A stretch of 64,000 nt of DNA from Simmondsia chinensis (Eukaryota; Streptophyta; Magnoliopsida; Caryophyllales; Simmondsiaceae): contig JAGTTD010000003.1 in the NCBI GenBank assembly GCA_018398585.1, forward strand, positions 8,068,637 through 8,132,636. The letters run 5' to 3'. A program made the position numbers and the translations under genes. Positions 11,691 to 24,165 of the stretch are shown here, one piece after another. The stretch's first letter is position 1. The number at the start of each line of letters is the position of its first letter. The notes below the pieces were generated by a model that was not told the DNA's origin, searched no databases, and saw nothing but the letters and a program-made list of their open reading frames with translations.

Positions 11691-12521
11691 TTCCGTACTT
11701 CTTCATTGCAGTGATTTGTGGGTTGTTGTCTTTTTTTTTTATATATATATGAAAGTTTTTGGAAAATTTTAATTTCAAAAAAGATTCTTTTTTGTCAGTC
11801 AAATTTGTTAGGTGCTAATAAACATTTTAACTCATCATATTTCCTAGTAAATTTACTTATCTTGGACTATTTGAAACTACCTTAAATGTATTATTTTTCT
11901 TTTTCTTTTGCGATGTTAAAAATGTCGGAAACGTATCGCTTTCGAAATAATATTTCATTGCTTGAATTTATTAGGCACTCATCAAATTTGTAATGTTTTG
12001 TTTTGTAGTTAGTTTTTGAAATTTATAAGTATAAATTAGGTAATTATCTATTTATGAGAAATTAAATTAACACATTTTTATAATTATTAATGTTTGAATT
12101 AGAGGTGAGACAAGTTTTTTTCCTTTTTTTTGGAGTAGTTTTGAAAAATAGAGTGCCTCGACCGGCTTAGAAGTAATTATACTCTAGTGCCTTAGAATTT
12201 CCTGAAGAGAGGAGGGAAGAATTTTTAAAGAAAAACACTCATAATTAATAAATATATAAAAGATAGATTTTACAGTTTCTTCCTCTCTTTCCCTTTAAGA
12301 TAGATTTCACGGTTTCACTTCCTTTTTCTTCTCTCACATCTTAAATAACTACACCTTAGAAATTGTTAAAAAATAATTAAAAAATCAAAAAACTCCCAAA
12401 AAAGAAGTTACCTACTAAAAATGGCAACAAAAAAAAGAAAAAAATTAAAGAAAAGCTAAAAAAAAAAAAAAAAAAGAAAATAAGAACCAAAGAATGCCAT
12501 AAATTTTAAAAAATATGAGGG
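11691..12521. other. AT-rich intergenic stretch, no gene seen
   Basis: The sequence is strongly AT-rich with A and T runs (for example poly-A around 12458-12475) and no ORF of note. I see no RNA gene or clear repeat boundary. Confidence 0.6.
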
Positions 12522-12704
12522 TAAATTACGTACTAGTACCCTGAGATTTGGTGAAATAATTTTTTAGTTCACAAAATTGAGAAATAATTTTTTAGTCCAC
12601 AGATTAAACTGAAATAATATTTTAGTCTAACCGCTATTAATACTTTTACCAAAAGTTACAAAAAGATAAAAATACCTTTTATTAAACAAAAGATATAAAT
12701 AAAT
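12522..12704 (+). repeat. Left long terminal inverted repeat
   Basis: It holds repeated phrases of the type 'gaaataattttttagt' and pairs with 19262-19437 in inverted orientation. Confidence 0.65.
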
Positions 12705-13244
12705 TGTTGGCCTAAAGGCCATTTATGTTGTAATTTTGATTATAACAATCATTTATTGAATTATTATGTTTAAACTATTCTAATCTTGTTTGAAAATGAC
12801 TCATAAAAAAGTTAGAAAAAATCAAGGCTATTCATCGTGATACCAAGTCTTCTAAGATGATGGATCAAGACCAAAAGAGATGAAAGTTGAAAAAAGATTC
12901 TAATACAGAATAAATAAGTTAATCACGTGTTAGACATGTAATTAAATAGTATTTCAATAGATACCTTGATAAATAAGTTAATCACGTGTTAGACATGTAA
13001 TTAAATAGTATTTCAATAGATACCTTTATTTTAGTGATAATCTAGGTTATTTTCCTTTTTATTATGTAGTTATAATATTAGTCAGTTATTTCCCTTTTCC
13101 ATCTCTAATTAGGGACTTAGGCTTATACGAGGCTCATAATTTCATAATGTTAATCAAATCTTTCCTCTCCCTTACTATTCTCTCTATCTCTCCCTAAAAT
13201 TCTTCTGTACCCCCATCTATTTCCAGATTGATACAGTTTTAACA
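12705..13244 (+). repeat. 5' LTR with internal tandem duplication
   Basis: It starts TGTTGG-like and ends near AACA before the primer site. A 60-bp unit around 12908-12967 (gataaataagttaatcacg...) is repeated directly at 12968-13026. The first 200 bp have no counterpart in the 3' copy. Confidence 0.6.
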
Positions 13245-13250
13245 ACATTA

Positions 13251-13264
13251 TTGGTATTAGAGCC
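13251..13264 (+). promoter_or_regulatory. Primer-binding site
   Basis: TTGGTATTAGAGCC sits a few bases after the LTR end and matches the Met-tRNA type complement with one change. Confidence 0.75.
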
Positions 13265-13595
13265 TCAATCCATTGACTGTGGGTGCTAAATTTTATCTGA
13301 GAATATTGTAATTGATCCTTGGCATTCATCAATGGAGGTCAAAATTGATCCATCGAAGCAACACTTGAGAATATATTGAAAATGTTTGACAAAATTGGAA
13401 AGAAAGTTCATAGATATGAGAAATCAGCTGAAAAAGGAGGGATCCTTTCCAAAAAATCAAATAAAGGAACAATTTGAGAATTACCGAAGAATTAATGAAG
13501 AATATATCGAAAATGTTTGACAAATAAAGGAAAAAGTCAATGAAGCACCGGAGCCACCGGATCTGTCCACCACAAGATCATTGGAACCTCTGATG

Positions 13596-16500
13596 TAGAG
13601 GTGGCCACGGGGCCGGGCCGGGCCGGGCCTAGAGGGCTCCAGGTTGGACCCGGCCCCGGCCCGGGCCCAGGCCCGAGCCCGCTACAGTGAAGGCCGGGCT
13701 GAACGGGCCTCGGTTGGCCAGTTTTTCGTCAGCTTTAAAAAATGCAAAATTTAAAAATACAGAGCCGTTTTGCACTAAAATTATTATAATTCATTGATAA
13801 ATAATATGAGATACAAATACATTTTATCCGAAGCACTAATAATGTTAAATATATGCAATAAAATAAAATATATAATAAGTAATAATAAACAATAGTAAAT
13901 AAATAACGTAACAAGTACAAATACAACGCAGTTGGAGCCTAATATTTAAAAGTACAAATTTGTTTATTAAAAAATATAAAGTAAATAATTGACATACAAA
14001 AGTGTTGATATCAGTTGCATGGGGGATTGTTGTGCCATCGTTTGACGTATCAGTGGTGCGGTCATCTTCTTCATCGCTCGATGAATCCAGCCTCAATTTC
14101 TGTTGCTCCCTTACCTTGGCTAGCAGCCAATCCTTCAAGCACACGGACATCTCCAAGCTTGAAGGTGATAGCTTCGCCCTCTTCGTTCCAAGCAACCTGC
14201 CACCAAGACTGAAAGCACACTCCGATACTACTGAAGACACCGGACAACTTAGTATATCACGTGCCATGGTGGAAAGTGTGGGATATTGGGCTTGGTTTGT
14301 GTGCCACCATTGTAAAAGGTCAAAATGCAGGTTGGCCGACGTCGCGAAAATATGGAGCAATGATGTCCGCAAATAATAATCCAAGTCGTCACATGACGTG
14401 AGGGCTACTATGGGCGTAAATTGCTCCAACAGCTTCATCGAATATGACGTGTGTGAACTACTTCCACTAGATGTGGAAGATCCTACTGCAATAGTACTAG
14501 GCCGTGGATTATTGGACGCTAATTTTCGGGAATAGTGGGAAAATAAACTGTGTAAGTCGTTATTGACTTCGGCAATAAAAGTGTCGTTATTGAGACTAGA
14601 ATACAAAATATTTGAAAAAATGTTGGCAAAACAAGTTTAAACCCCCGCGTTTACAATGAGGATCTAAAATAGCTGCTAAGCAGTATGTAAGGGGTAGTTC
14701 AGAATAATATTTAGCAAACTTTTCTTTTATTGCCTTAATTGATTCGAACAAAATGGGGTTGGATTCATTACCCGCCATCCAATTTACAATATCATGCAAT
14801 CTTGTTATTGCTGGAGGTGTGGTCGGATAGTAGCAATCCGAAAAAAATGTCGTGGCCTCTTTAAACATGCAAAAAAATTTACAAATTTCATCGATTGTCT
14901 CCCATTGTATATTGTTTAGGTTGTAATCACTCCATTTTGAACGATTTTCCTGTGCAAATTCCATCAGAACGTCTTTATATTGTAGAACGCGCTCTAACAT
15001 TTCTACCGTAGACGACCACCTAGTTTGGGAGTCTAGTTTGAATTATTTATATTCTATGCCATGTAACCTACATAAATTTCTAAATCTTTTTTTTCCTAGT
15101 GTCAGATGATTTAATAGATATTATTGCGGATCTTAAGGTGTTAAGGGATGCGTTTACTAGCTCTAAACCATCCATTACCATTAAATGCAAAATGTGACAA
15201 ATGCAATGAAGATAGAAACACTTTCCACCTAACATGGGTCTCATGTGCCTAATTAAATGTGTAACGGATGCAGTGTTACTGGTAGCATTGTCAAATATAA
15301 TACTGAAGATGCGAAGCTTTATGCCCCAGTCGCGGACTGCAGACATAATCGCACCCGTAATAACCAAAATGAATTATTCTCTTTTGGAGGGTGTAGGAGT
15401 CATCGATCCAGTGTGCCGTTATGCACATATAAGGCACACCGGGTTTCAACTTCCATGTGTCTGACGTCAATGAGAACATGCTCGTGTTCATCGTAAAAGG
15501 TGTTAAGACCTTAGCTTTCATCATGTGGTACTCCGTAAAAGCGTCCCGCTTTACGGTGTCCAAGGAACCCTTACAATGGCTGGGTTCACCCATTTTTGGA
15601 GGTAGTCTACGAAATTTTGGATTTCGCCGGCATTAAAAGGTCTTTCACCCAAAATTATATATCTAGCTAGCCCCTTTCGGTTGCCCTCTTGAGAGAACCT
15701 AAAATTAGCAAGTGCACCGATAACTTGCTGTACTAGACGTTGTTAGCCCTCTTATCTGGGCATTGCTCGGGGTCGCACCTAAGTATATGTCTGCTTAATG
15801 TGCCTGTCCCACTGCCATGTTGATGGCCAAAGGACCTAGGTGGGTCACATAATTTACAAGTTTCTTTATTAGTTGTCTTATTAAGGGTAAAGTGATTCCA
15901 TATCCCACAAGTTGTACGCCTACTAATACCAGTACTACTTTCAGGCTAGGCTTCGGTGGTGGTGTGGGTTCCCCATCAGTTTGTGAGTCTCCACCCCCAC
16001 CACCCGACTCATAATAATCTTGTTGTAGTTCAAAGTCCGAATCTATGCTATCATCAGTGTATGGGGGTGATGGTCCTGCTTATATAAAAGCTTGTTCTTC
16101 CGTATTAAGCTCGACAATTCTACTCCTTTTAGGAATTTCGGGTGGCCGAGAAGAGCTAGAACTAGCATGACCAGTTCCAAAGGATGATGAAGAGTTGTGT
16201 GCCATGTTAGTATAAGTGATTAGTACTTATAAAATACAAGTAGTAATGCAAATTAAATAGCTAAAAATGCGGACCAAATAAAATTGACATACTAAAATTA
16301 CCGAAATGAAAAAACAATGAAATTCGAACTTCAGGCAAACACTTTATGAACTTCGAACTTTAGAGCATAATGTTGCAATTAGCAAAGTTGAAGAAGATGG
16401 AGATGATGAAGATGATGAATGTATAGAGAGAGAAGAGAGGATTGAAGATTTGGTGAGGAAATGAGTTAGGGAGGATTAGGTATTTCTAGAAAAAAAAATA

Positions 16501-16689
16501 CGATTTTTTATTTCTTTTTTTAAATTAGAAGGAGGGGGAGCAACAGCTCTCCCCCTCCAAAATAGCCGTTGAAGGCAACAGCTCCCGGCCCCGAGCCCGG
16601 CCCGGTGCCCCTCAAAAATGGGCTCGTGGCCGAGCCTGGTGTAGACTGAGCTCAGGCCGGGCCGGGCCCAGGCCCGTTGGCCACCTCTA
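13596..16689 (-). mobile_element. hAT transposon, 3.1 kb, Ac-like
   Basis: The ends are inverted copies: TAGAGGTGGCCACGGGGCC at the left and the reverse complement of GGCCCGTTGGCCACCTCTA at the right. Flanks CTCTGATG (13588-13595) and CTCTGACG (16690-16697) match at seven of eight bases, the hAT duplication length. Subterminal DNA is packed with GGGCCGGGCC repeats. A broken hAT transposase lies on the minus strand inside. This is a near-complete but non-autonomous copy. Confidence 0.93.
13845..16205 (-). pseudogene. hAT transposase pseudogene
   Basis: Read on the minus strand from ATG 16205 (MAHNSSSSF). A Ser-rich and Gly-rich N-terminus is followed by a BED zinc finger at about 15900-15750 (WNHF, CKLC, GTGTLSRHILRC). 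The catalytic core starts at about 15500 with SLTSDTW (first Asp) and continues at 15340-15150 with FDNA (second Asp) and CHILHLMVMDGL. A central helical part spans 15000-14640. The hATC dimerisation domain is at 14400-14080 (WWHTNQAQYPTLSTMARDIL, SVVSECAFS, KRAKLSP). At least four frame breaks and stops (near 16080, 15735, 15370, 15080 and 14620) disable it. Coverage of all domains shows it derives from a full-length copy. Confidence 0.9.
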
Positions 16690-17315
16690 CTCTGACGCCA
16701 AGCGTGGACTCCGGCAATGAAGAGGACACGAGCAACGAGGAGATCGGTGAGGATGTCGTCCAGCAGGACTCCAACAACAATGTAGAGGTTGAAGATGGGA
16801 GGTCCGGCCATTAGGCAGAGGTCAAAGTAAGCAACGATGGACAAATCGACAACCACCACCGCTACCATTGATACCATCAAAGCTCGTTGGAGAAGAAGAA
16901 GAAACCACTGCCTTCGATGGCCAGGTTGTGGTGGTCGAGAACGAAACAAGGGATGTCGAAACTACGGGACAAACGGAGGTTGAAGCAGATGTCTCGTGAT
17001 CGCTGCCACCACAGCCGTGGCGTTGCACTGGGAATGGGCCACCGAACGGCTTCGCCGGCGCCTGACAGACCTGTGGTTTTAACAGTGGATTTAGAGCAGA
17101 AGGGGAACCGAGGCACTTGGGGTTTGGCATTAGTATTGGAAAAATTAGACCAATTTACCATTTTGCCCTTGGTATTTTTTTACAGTTACTTAGTTATGTT
17201 TTACTTAAATATTCTAATATTTGTAACTTTACTATTTGACCCTTGAGGGTTAACAATTCAGATATTAATACCTTGACCCTTGAGGACAACGGTCTTTAAA
17301 AGAGGAATGTATTAA

Positions 17316-17594
17316 TATAGGATAAATAAGTTAATCACATATTAGACATGTAGTTAAATAATATTTTAAAGGTATCTTTATTTTAATAATAATCCAGGTT
17401 ATTTTTCTTTTTATTATGTAAATATAATATTAGTTAGTTATTTTCCCTCCCATCTATAAATAGGAGCTTAGGCTTGTATGAGGCTCATAATTTCGGAATG
17501 TTAATCGAATTCTCCCTCTCCCCTACTATTCTCTCTACCTCTCCCTGAAATTCTTCTCCATCTCCCTCTATTTCTAGATTGATATAGTTCTAAC
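17316..17594 (+). repeat. 3' LTR (shortened) of the nested LTR element
   Basis: It is collinear with 12966-13244, including the pyrimidine-rich stretch and the terminal 'agattgatatagtt'. It lacks the first ~200 bp of the 5' copy. Confidence 0.6.
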
Positions 17595-17599
17595 TATAT

Positions 17600-18870
17600 C
17601 AGATTCATCCAAAATAAAGAGAACGAGTTCTGAGTCGAAACGCTTTAAGTCATTTATTTTTTTATTTTCTAGGACTTAGGATCAGGATATATCAATTGAG
17701 TCAAAATTTGAATATCGATATATGATGCTCTAACAAAAATCTTTTTGAAATTTGATTTCCAAGTTTTATTTGAAAAATATGCAAGTCAAATTAAAGCCAA
17801 TCTAGTTTGTCGATAAAAATATTTTTCAAGATTGGTATTATGAAAAGCATGCTCAAGTCAAACAAGATCAAATTTTAAGTGGGCGATTTTTTAGCTTGAT
17901 TGAATCAACCACTCTTTCAAATGTATGAGCAAGGAAATTAATTCAAAAAATTAAGCTAATATGATAATTAATCAATTTTACTTGGCTAATATGATAATCA
18001 ATCAATCAAGCTAAATGGTCAAAAACATTCAAATTCACCCAGGCATGCTAAGTGTCGACACACAAAAGGCATGTGTCAACACACAGACATGCAATAGCCC
18101 TCTGGAGCTGCTGTGTGTTGACATATGATCCCTATGCGTCCATACACAGCCCAAAAAAGGCTCCAAACGACTATTTTTGACTTGATTTTTGTTATAATAT
18201 TTTCTCCAACATTCTCATTTGCCTATAAATAGGGCTTGAATGATTTGGTTTAAATCATCGAATACTCTCTAAACATTCTTTGATAACAGACTTTTACTCT
18301 CTTGTTAACATTTTAATTTCAAGTGTTCGTTTTTCTTGAGCTTCACTAGTTTTTCTTATTGTTGATTATTGAGCTTAATTGGTATATCCCTAGCTTTGGC
18401 TAAGCTTGATCTATTGTCAATTCACTCTTGAAAGAGTAAAGAGTTTCAGTGCTTTAATTTTTTCATTGCTTTATTTTAATTTTTTATTATAAAGGTTAGA
18501 TCTTGAACCTACTGTTATAAAAGGATTCGTTGTAAAGGTTGAGTCTTGAGCCTACATATAAAAAGATCAATTGTAAATATTAGATCCAGGGCCTAATTTT
18601 AAAAAGGATCATTAAGCTTAGTTAAAGGCTTAAGTGCTGAAGAGTAGTCACTTGAGAAGTAGACTAGCTTCCGAGTTAGAAGTAAACCACTATAAAAGTC
18701 ATTGTGCATCTTTTTGTTCTTATGTTTACTTTTTATATTTTGCATTTATTGTTTATCTTTTAAATCCTGTTTTGGTTCTTAAAGTTTAAATTTTAATTTT
18801 ATTACGAAAGCATCTAATTCACTCCCTCCTCTTGGTTGCTCTTTGGGCCTTCATAAATAAATCAATTAAA
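17600..18870 (+). repeat. LTR-like remnant with TATA box
   Basis: It includes TGTGTCAACACACA-type repeats at 18051-18130, like those in the LTRs of copia 3 (28863-34688), a TATA box CCTATAAATAGGG at 18221-18233, and the end 'catctaattcactccctcc', resembling text at the LTR/leader junction of SIRE-type copia elements. No coding sequence or partner LTR is seen. Boundaries are approximate. Confidence 0.45.
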
Positions 18871-19261
18871 CAAAGCAAGACACCTCACCACCACCCCCCC
18901 TGCGGTCACCAACTGCCGCAGCCCTGATGTCGCCACCATCGCCGGTCCAATGCATCGCCTATCACCATCACACATCGCACCACATCCTTTCAGTGGGTAC
19001 TACCACCATAGATAGAGTTACCTAAGATATCATGAATACAACAGATCTGGGGATACCTTTGATTCTTTTATTTCATCAAAAAGAATGGTCAGGAATTAGG
19101 TAAGAAATTTTTTTGTTGGAGAAATAAGAGAGGTTAGTGATGAAAGTGAAGGAGGACGTGGTGGTGGCTATGATGGGGCAAGTGGTGAGTGAGTGGATGG
19201 GACTTGAGATGGGGGGGTAGGTGAGGCGTTCTAATTTGGTTGAGATTTTTATTTATTGTTT
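18871..19261. other. Inner part of the inverted-repeat element
   Basis: This GC-richer stretch has CCACC and GGTGG runs at opposite ends (18880-18980 and 19150-19230), which could extend the inverted pairing. No ORF of note. Confidence 0.4.
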
Positions 19262-19437
19262 TTTTATTTAGCAAAGGTGTTTTAGTCTTTTTATAAATTA
19301 TGGTAAAAGATTTAACAGCAGTTGGAATAAGAAATTATTTCACCTTAACATGTGGACTAAAAAATTATTTCACAAAATTTGTGGATTAAAAAAACTATTT
19401 CACCAAGCCTCGGGGTATTAATATGTAATTTATGCAA
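19262..19437 (-). repeat. Right long terminal inverted repeat
   Basis: Reverse complement partner of 12522-12704, with several mismatches and small gaps by eye. Confidence 0.65.
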
Positions 19438-19891
19438 AATACAATGAGAAATAAATAGAATATACTAGAAATTCTTGAAAAAATAAAAAATAAACAAAAA
19501 TTTATGAAATAAAAGAAAAGGTCTAAGAAATATAATATACTAGCAAAACCCCGTGCGATTCACAGCTACTGTATGTACTTGTACATGTTGGATGTATTAA
19601 ACTACTGATAAATATATATGACACATGTGTAATCTGAAGCAATAAATCCAAAATCTATTTGAAGCATATTTTTTGTGTTTGACTTAATCCTTGTTTTCCT
19701 TCATCTTCAGATTGCCCAACAAAATATTGAGTTGATGAAATCCAAAAGGTGTGCATGTAGTATCCCTTGGTAAATAAAGGTGCCCACAACTTAATCAATA
19801 ATCATTAGGAAAAACAAACAACTAAATATAATGGAATAAATATCATCTAATTGCACTATGAATGTCTTCAAAACAGAAAATATAAAATGCA
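19438..19891. other. AT-rich stretch, no gene seen
   Basis: No convincing ORF or RNA gene. A phrase at 19538-19562 (tactagcaaaaccccgtgcg) resembles the ends of some plant repeats, but no partner end was found. Confidence 0.5.
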
Positions 19892-20350
19892 AACTAAAAA
19901 ACAACTCCAAACATATCAACCCTCTAATTACAATAAAAACATTTTTGTTAGACGCATATAAAATGTAAAAAATTATTTCAATACCCTGTTTATAGTTGTC
20001 ATTCAAAATTTCTAATTTGATTTATGTTATAAAAACCATTTCTCCTCCACTGCACGTCTGGGAAGAGTTCAGCCATCCAATTCCATATCTTGTTTATTTT
20101 ATATAGTTATTAATTTTTGAGTTTTTGTAAAAGAAAATTATTTGTATGTATGATTTATATTTTTTATTATTATTATTATTATTATTATTGTTGTTGTTGT
20201 TGTTGTTGTTATTAGTATTGTTATTATTATTATTATTAGTTTTCATTATTTTATTTTATGTGTTTTTGAAGTTTTGAAGTTTTTTTATAGAAAATTAAAG
20301 GATATATGAAAGGATATGAAAAGTTTGTATTTTTGGTATTTTGACCAAAA
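19892..20350 (+). repeat. Tandem repeat unit, copy 1 (~460 bp)
   Basis: It begins 'aaacaactccaaacatatcaaccct' and contains a trinucleotide microsatellite (TTA, then TTG, then TTA) at about 20164-20240. The next copy starts at 20351 with nearly the same opening and is interrupted by an LTR element at 20390. Confidence 0.7.
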
Positions 20351-20390
20351 ACAACTCCGAGCATATCAACCCTACAATTGCAATACAAAC

Positions 20391-21095
20391 TGTTGGAACC
20401 AAACACGAAAAATATTATATAAAACACGTAAGATGGAAGGATATGACCTGAATGCTTGGAAATGACGAAATACCGATAATATAATAGTTGAGCGAGGCGC
20501 GGATCGCGCTCTCTTTAAAACAGTTTCGCGCCCCTCTCCGATCTAAGCCGATGCAGCAGGTACTGGCGCGCCGCCTCCAGGATACAACGCCCAACTAGAG
20601 TTGACCCTTTTTTTGGTTTGCACAACCTCGAAAGCTAGAGCCTTTAACCGCACCTTACTTAGCCAAAGTATTAAAAGACAAACCTTGGAAAAATGAGTAA
20701 TAGACTTTTTTTTTTTTTTTAAAGAAAGAATACCAAAACCTTTTCCTTTTCATTTTGCGGCATCAAACAAGTATGTAAGCCTCTCATTTTATAATCAATA
20801 TACATATTGCATCCTTTCAATAACCATTGTCAAATTTCAACGCATTTAGGGAGGTCATAATTTTTAGTTTTGTAACTCACGCCTACTTTTAATCCTGACC
20901 AATAATTTATCATATATTTATATAAAAAACTTGTAACCGTATAATCAATTGACAATATTTAATTTTATTCAATTAAAGTTTATTAATACATAAGAGTAAT
21001 ACATTGGCTAGTATTGAATGCAATTTTAGAAACAATTTAAAACACATAAATAAAATCATATTAAACTGTAAAACTTTTTATTAAACTATCCAACA
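20391..21095 (+). repeat. 5' LTR of the non-coding element
   Basis: TGTTGGAACC to ATCCAACA, 705 bp, containing a GC-rich patch (cgaggcgcggatcgcgctc) near 20490-20510. It is collinear with 24284-25001. Confidence 0.75.
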
Positions 21096-23632
21096 TAATC
21101 TCACTTATTTTAATAAAAATAGAAGGTATATTCTTCTAAAGAAAAGCTTTGGCTAAGTGAGGACCCCATGCATTATGAGAGTGGGAATACCTTTAAACCC
21201 TCACTTGGTGTTTCAGCGACTCCCATACTAGAACCACGGTAGATTTAGCCTTTAAACCTTAGTTGCTTGAAGGCATGTAGAGTGCTTCACAAACATGGTA
21301 TCAAAGGTGCCCCATAGACTCTCTAAAGCGTGTACATTACGGCCCTATGCATCATCCTAGTATCATGGGCGCTCTAGAGAGTTAGCCCGAATTCTCATAG
21401 GGAGTGGCCTTACTCCCACACTCATATAGGTGAGCCTATCAAGAGTGCACTCATGGCCATACATCCCACTCTAACATAGGGGCTATAGACCTCATTAAGA
21501 GCACCACAAGCTCAACCTCAACATCGCCACAAGTAAGCATGCCGCACCATAAGGATGAACTAAAATAGAATAAAGTGCATGCTCATCATCGAGGGGGTTC
21601 ACTCCACGATTCGTTTGTCCCTTTTCAGGGTATCCTCAGAGGTGACCAATTTCTTTTTTGGGCTTAAATCTCATCCCTCTCGATGCCGTCCAAACCTCAA
21701 CTCTACCTAGAGCTTTTATACCCTCATAACACATTATATCATCATTGGCGCCATTAGTAACAGATATGGATCTACCATTCTTATGGTTTTTATCATACAC
21801 TCTTCCATACATATCTGACAATAGTGGCACAAGTAAAACAATGCAATATATCTTTTTACCAATTTAAAATAACATGGATTTGTTGTCGCTTCCTTGCATC
21901 TTTGGCACTATGTAGCCTTTGACGCTCGCCCAACAACAAACTCATGCCACATTTTGCCAACGTCCATCACAGACAAAATATCAATTCCAATATTCCACTA
22001 TCCATGAAAGTCTCTCATCCATGACCACAATAGTATAAGATGAAGTATCACACATTCAAGGTGATATGATTAATGCTATCAATTTATCTTTGTGATTAGC
22101 TTTACATTCTCAAAAAAAATCTCTTACATAGCCAATGGTAAACATTGGATTAGCAACACTACACCAGATCACTTCATACAAGCATAATAATAATTTCGCG
22201 TGCTACATTCTTTTTCTCTATATACATTATCTAGACAAAAACATACGACCAATAGCATTGACATCAACCCATTTTGGACCTTAGATCAATTATGGCTTTT
22301 TATCGATTCTACATCTTTCAACATTTTTATTAACGCTCTTATCACCCCCACTATTTTTCATTATTTGAAAGAAAACTCATCTTTGGTGAAGAATCCATTT
22401 AATAACCCTATCGTACATTATTCCCAAAGTTCAAAAAATATAAGGTTTTTTAATATAAGAATTTGATCGCTTGTATTTATGGAACTACTGGCTCTCGGCC
22501 AGTGCTCATGAAATTTTTGTTTTGCATGATTCTATTATTTATATTTTTTATGAGGCCTTAAATTGAAAAATGCATATGTTATAACTTATGAGGCTTTATA
22601 CTAAACTTTAGCTTACCTTACTAGTTAGATTAAAATTCTAACTTAGTAGTTAAACACTTATAAGTGATTTATAATTTTAATATATTTACTCATACAAATC
22701 TCAATAGCAATAATCTTAGTTAAGAAACAAAAATAGTATGCCAAAGATCAATACAGAAAAGGAAACAGTACAGATGGGATTAGAAATAGTTATATTACCT
22801 CATCGTTAAGTTTAACATACCATTGCAAACATCGCCTTTACCAACAGAGATGTGATTCTTGGTAGTACTATATTGATCAAATTCTAATGTCTCCTGGAAA
22901 CTTGCCTTATCCAAGATAAGAGCGAACACCGAGCTTTTTTTTTTTTTTTAATTCAAGTGTATAAAGAGCGTCTTTAAGTGTAAAGAGTTTCCCGAGGCAT
23001 CTTAAATTCTATGATATCAAGTACACTTGTTGCCCTCTAAATGGATCCTCATTCCATGATTGATCTTCGTTTCAATCAAGTTTAGAGCGATCAACATACT
23101 TAGAGTGTTGAGATAGGAATATGGAAAGAAACTTGGGCTGGACTAGATTGGTGTTGTTCAACTTGGTTTTAGCCCAACTTCTAGATATCTAACAATTTTT
23201 AGACCAATTAGACCCTATTTGGACTGATAAACAACATTATAGAGGAAATTTCAATTTCCATGGCAGCAGAATATCAATATGCCAAACAAGTCGATGCTTA
23301 CAACGTAATCAAACATGCCGTAATTATGGCTGCACTGCACATAAAAGTCCCAGGTGAAATAAAACGAGACCTAGAAAATAGAGGAAGAAGCATTTGTGAT
23401 GCATGTGCTAGCCTGATTTTTTTGTTTTTCATGACAAATCTCTGTTTTACACGTGATTAGCATAAATATCCGTATAAAATTTTAATACAAATTTTCACTA
23501 ATTTGTAGGCCATTAAATTTCTCAAAATTTTTCATTAAGGATTAAGTTGGGCAACGAACCTTAAATTTTGACCCTCGATATGATTCTAGTTAATCAAAAT
23601 AAAATTTATCTTACTAGATATATGTTAGGAAT
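21096..23632. other. Interior of the non-coding LTR element
   Basis: No retroelement protein is recognisable. A minus-strand frame of 64 codons at 21636-21830 and a plus-strand one of 88 codons at 22200-22466 look like chance frames. The phrase 'tggtatcaaaggtgcccc' at 21297-21314 resembles a displaced primer site but is not next to an LTR. Confidence 0.5.
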
Positions 23633-24165
23633 ATGCCTCAAATTTATGTAATTTAGTTATAAGTCTCGTCGTGAGCAAGCCGATCGATTGGTGGAATGTC
23701 CGATAGATCAGTTGCAGCGCTGGAGAATGGGAGCAGCAAAGACTCTGTCGATCGATCGAGATCGACCGGGAGGCCAAATACACGTGACCTAATTCGCTCA
23801 ATATAAATAGACCTTTAGGGCCTCTGTTTTAGGTATCTAATCAAATCCAATTAAAGAGAGTCGCTGTCATTAAGGCGTTTGAGAGCATTACAAGAGTTTA
23901 GAGGGAATGACTCAGTAATTCTCCGCAGATCTCATTCAGAGGAAGTGTCGTTGTAATTCTTCCATAATTCATACTCAATAAAGAATCTCCATCTCTGCCT
24001 ATGGTTTTCTCCCTCTCAATTGAAGAGGGTTTCCACGTAAATCTCTGTATTCTTCGTTTGTTCTCTTTTATCCTATTATTTACTTCTTTTGTGTGAGTTA
24101 TAGTACTTGAATCGAATCCAGTTCTGGAGTGTTAAGTTCCGCATTGAGGTATTAATTTCCTTACA
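23633..24165 (+). repeat. Copia LTR with primer site (solo or truncated element)
   Basis: TGTTAGGAATATG to TTCCTTACA, 533 bp, with TATA box ATATAAATAG (23811-23820) and AATAAA (23977-23982). A primer site TTGGTATCAAAGC follows at 24168-24180. A short leader contains two imperfect copies of 'agtatatcagatttgtcc' (24178-24245). No coding part is left. It lies inside the non-coding LTR element. Confidence 0.75.

Larger units (their letters stand above)
13330..17140 (+). pseudogene. gag-like frames interrupted by hAT insertion
   Basis: From 13332 one can read a charged, gag-like peptide (MEVKIDPSKQHLR, stop, ERKFIDMRNQLKKEG), broken by stops, up to the hAT target site at 13588. It resumes at 16697 with an acidic stretch (SGNEEDTSNEEIGEDV) and a basic stretch at about 16887-17140. 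The family is not recognisable beyond 'gag-like'. Confidence 0.4.
12705..17594 (+). mobile_element. Non-autonomous LTR retrotransposon carrying a hAT element
   Basis: Two LTR-like copies (12705-13244 and about 17316-17594) share 'gataaataagttaatcac', 'ttaggcttgtatgaggct'-type text, a pyrimidine-rich stretch and the end 'agattgatatagtt'. A primer-binding site follows the first. The interior, once the hAT element at 13596-16689 is removed, has only short gag-like frames and no pol. A CTTGAGGACAA motif precedes the second LTR, a pattern common upstream of gypsy 3' LTRs. Confidence 0.65.
12522..19437. mobile_element. Element with ~180-bp terminal inverted repeats, split by nested insertions
   Basis: Bases 12522-12704 and the reverse complement of 19262-19437 are alike: both read from 'taaattac', through 'ggtgaaataatttttta' and 'agtccaca', to an A-rich end. 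Without the insertions the element would be about 750 bp: left arm, then the GC-richer 18870-19260, then right arm. No transposase is visible. A clean target duplication is not apparent. The superfamily is uncertain, perhaps MULE-like given the long arms. Confidence 0.6.

Noticed and set aside
14002..14376. 124-codon ORF on the + strand
   Set aside because: Antisense shadow of the hAT dimerisation domain.
21297..21314. Primer-binding site of the non-coding LTR element
   Set aside because: It is about 200 bp away from the LTR end; a real site should lie within a few bases.
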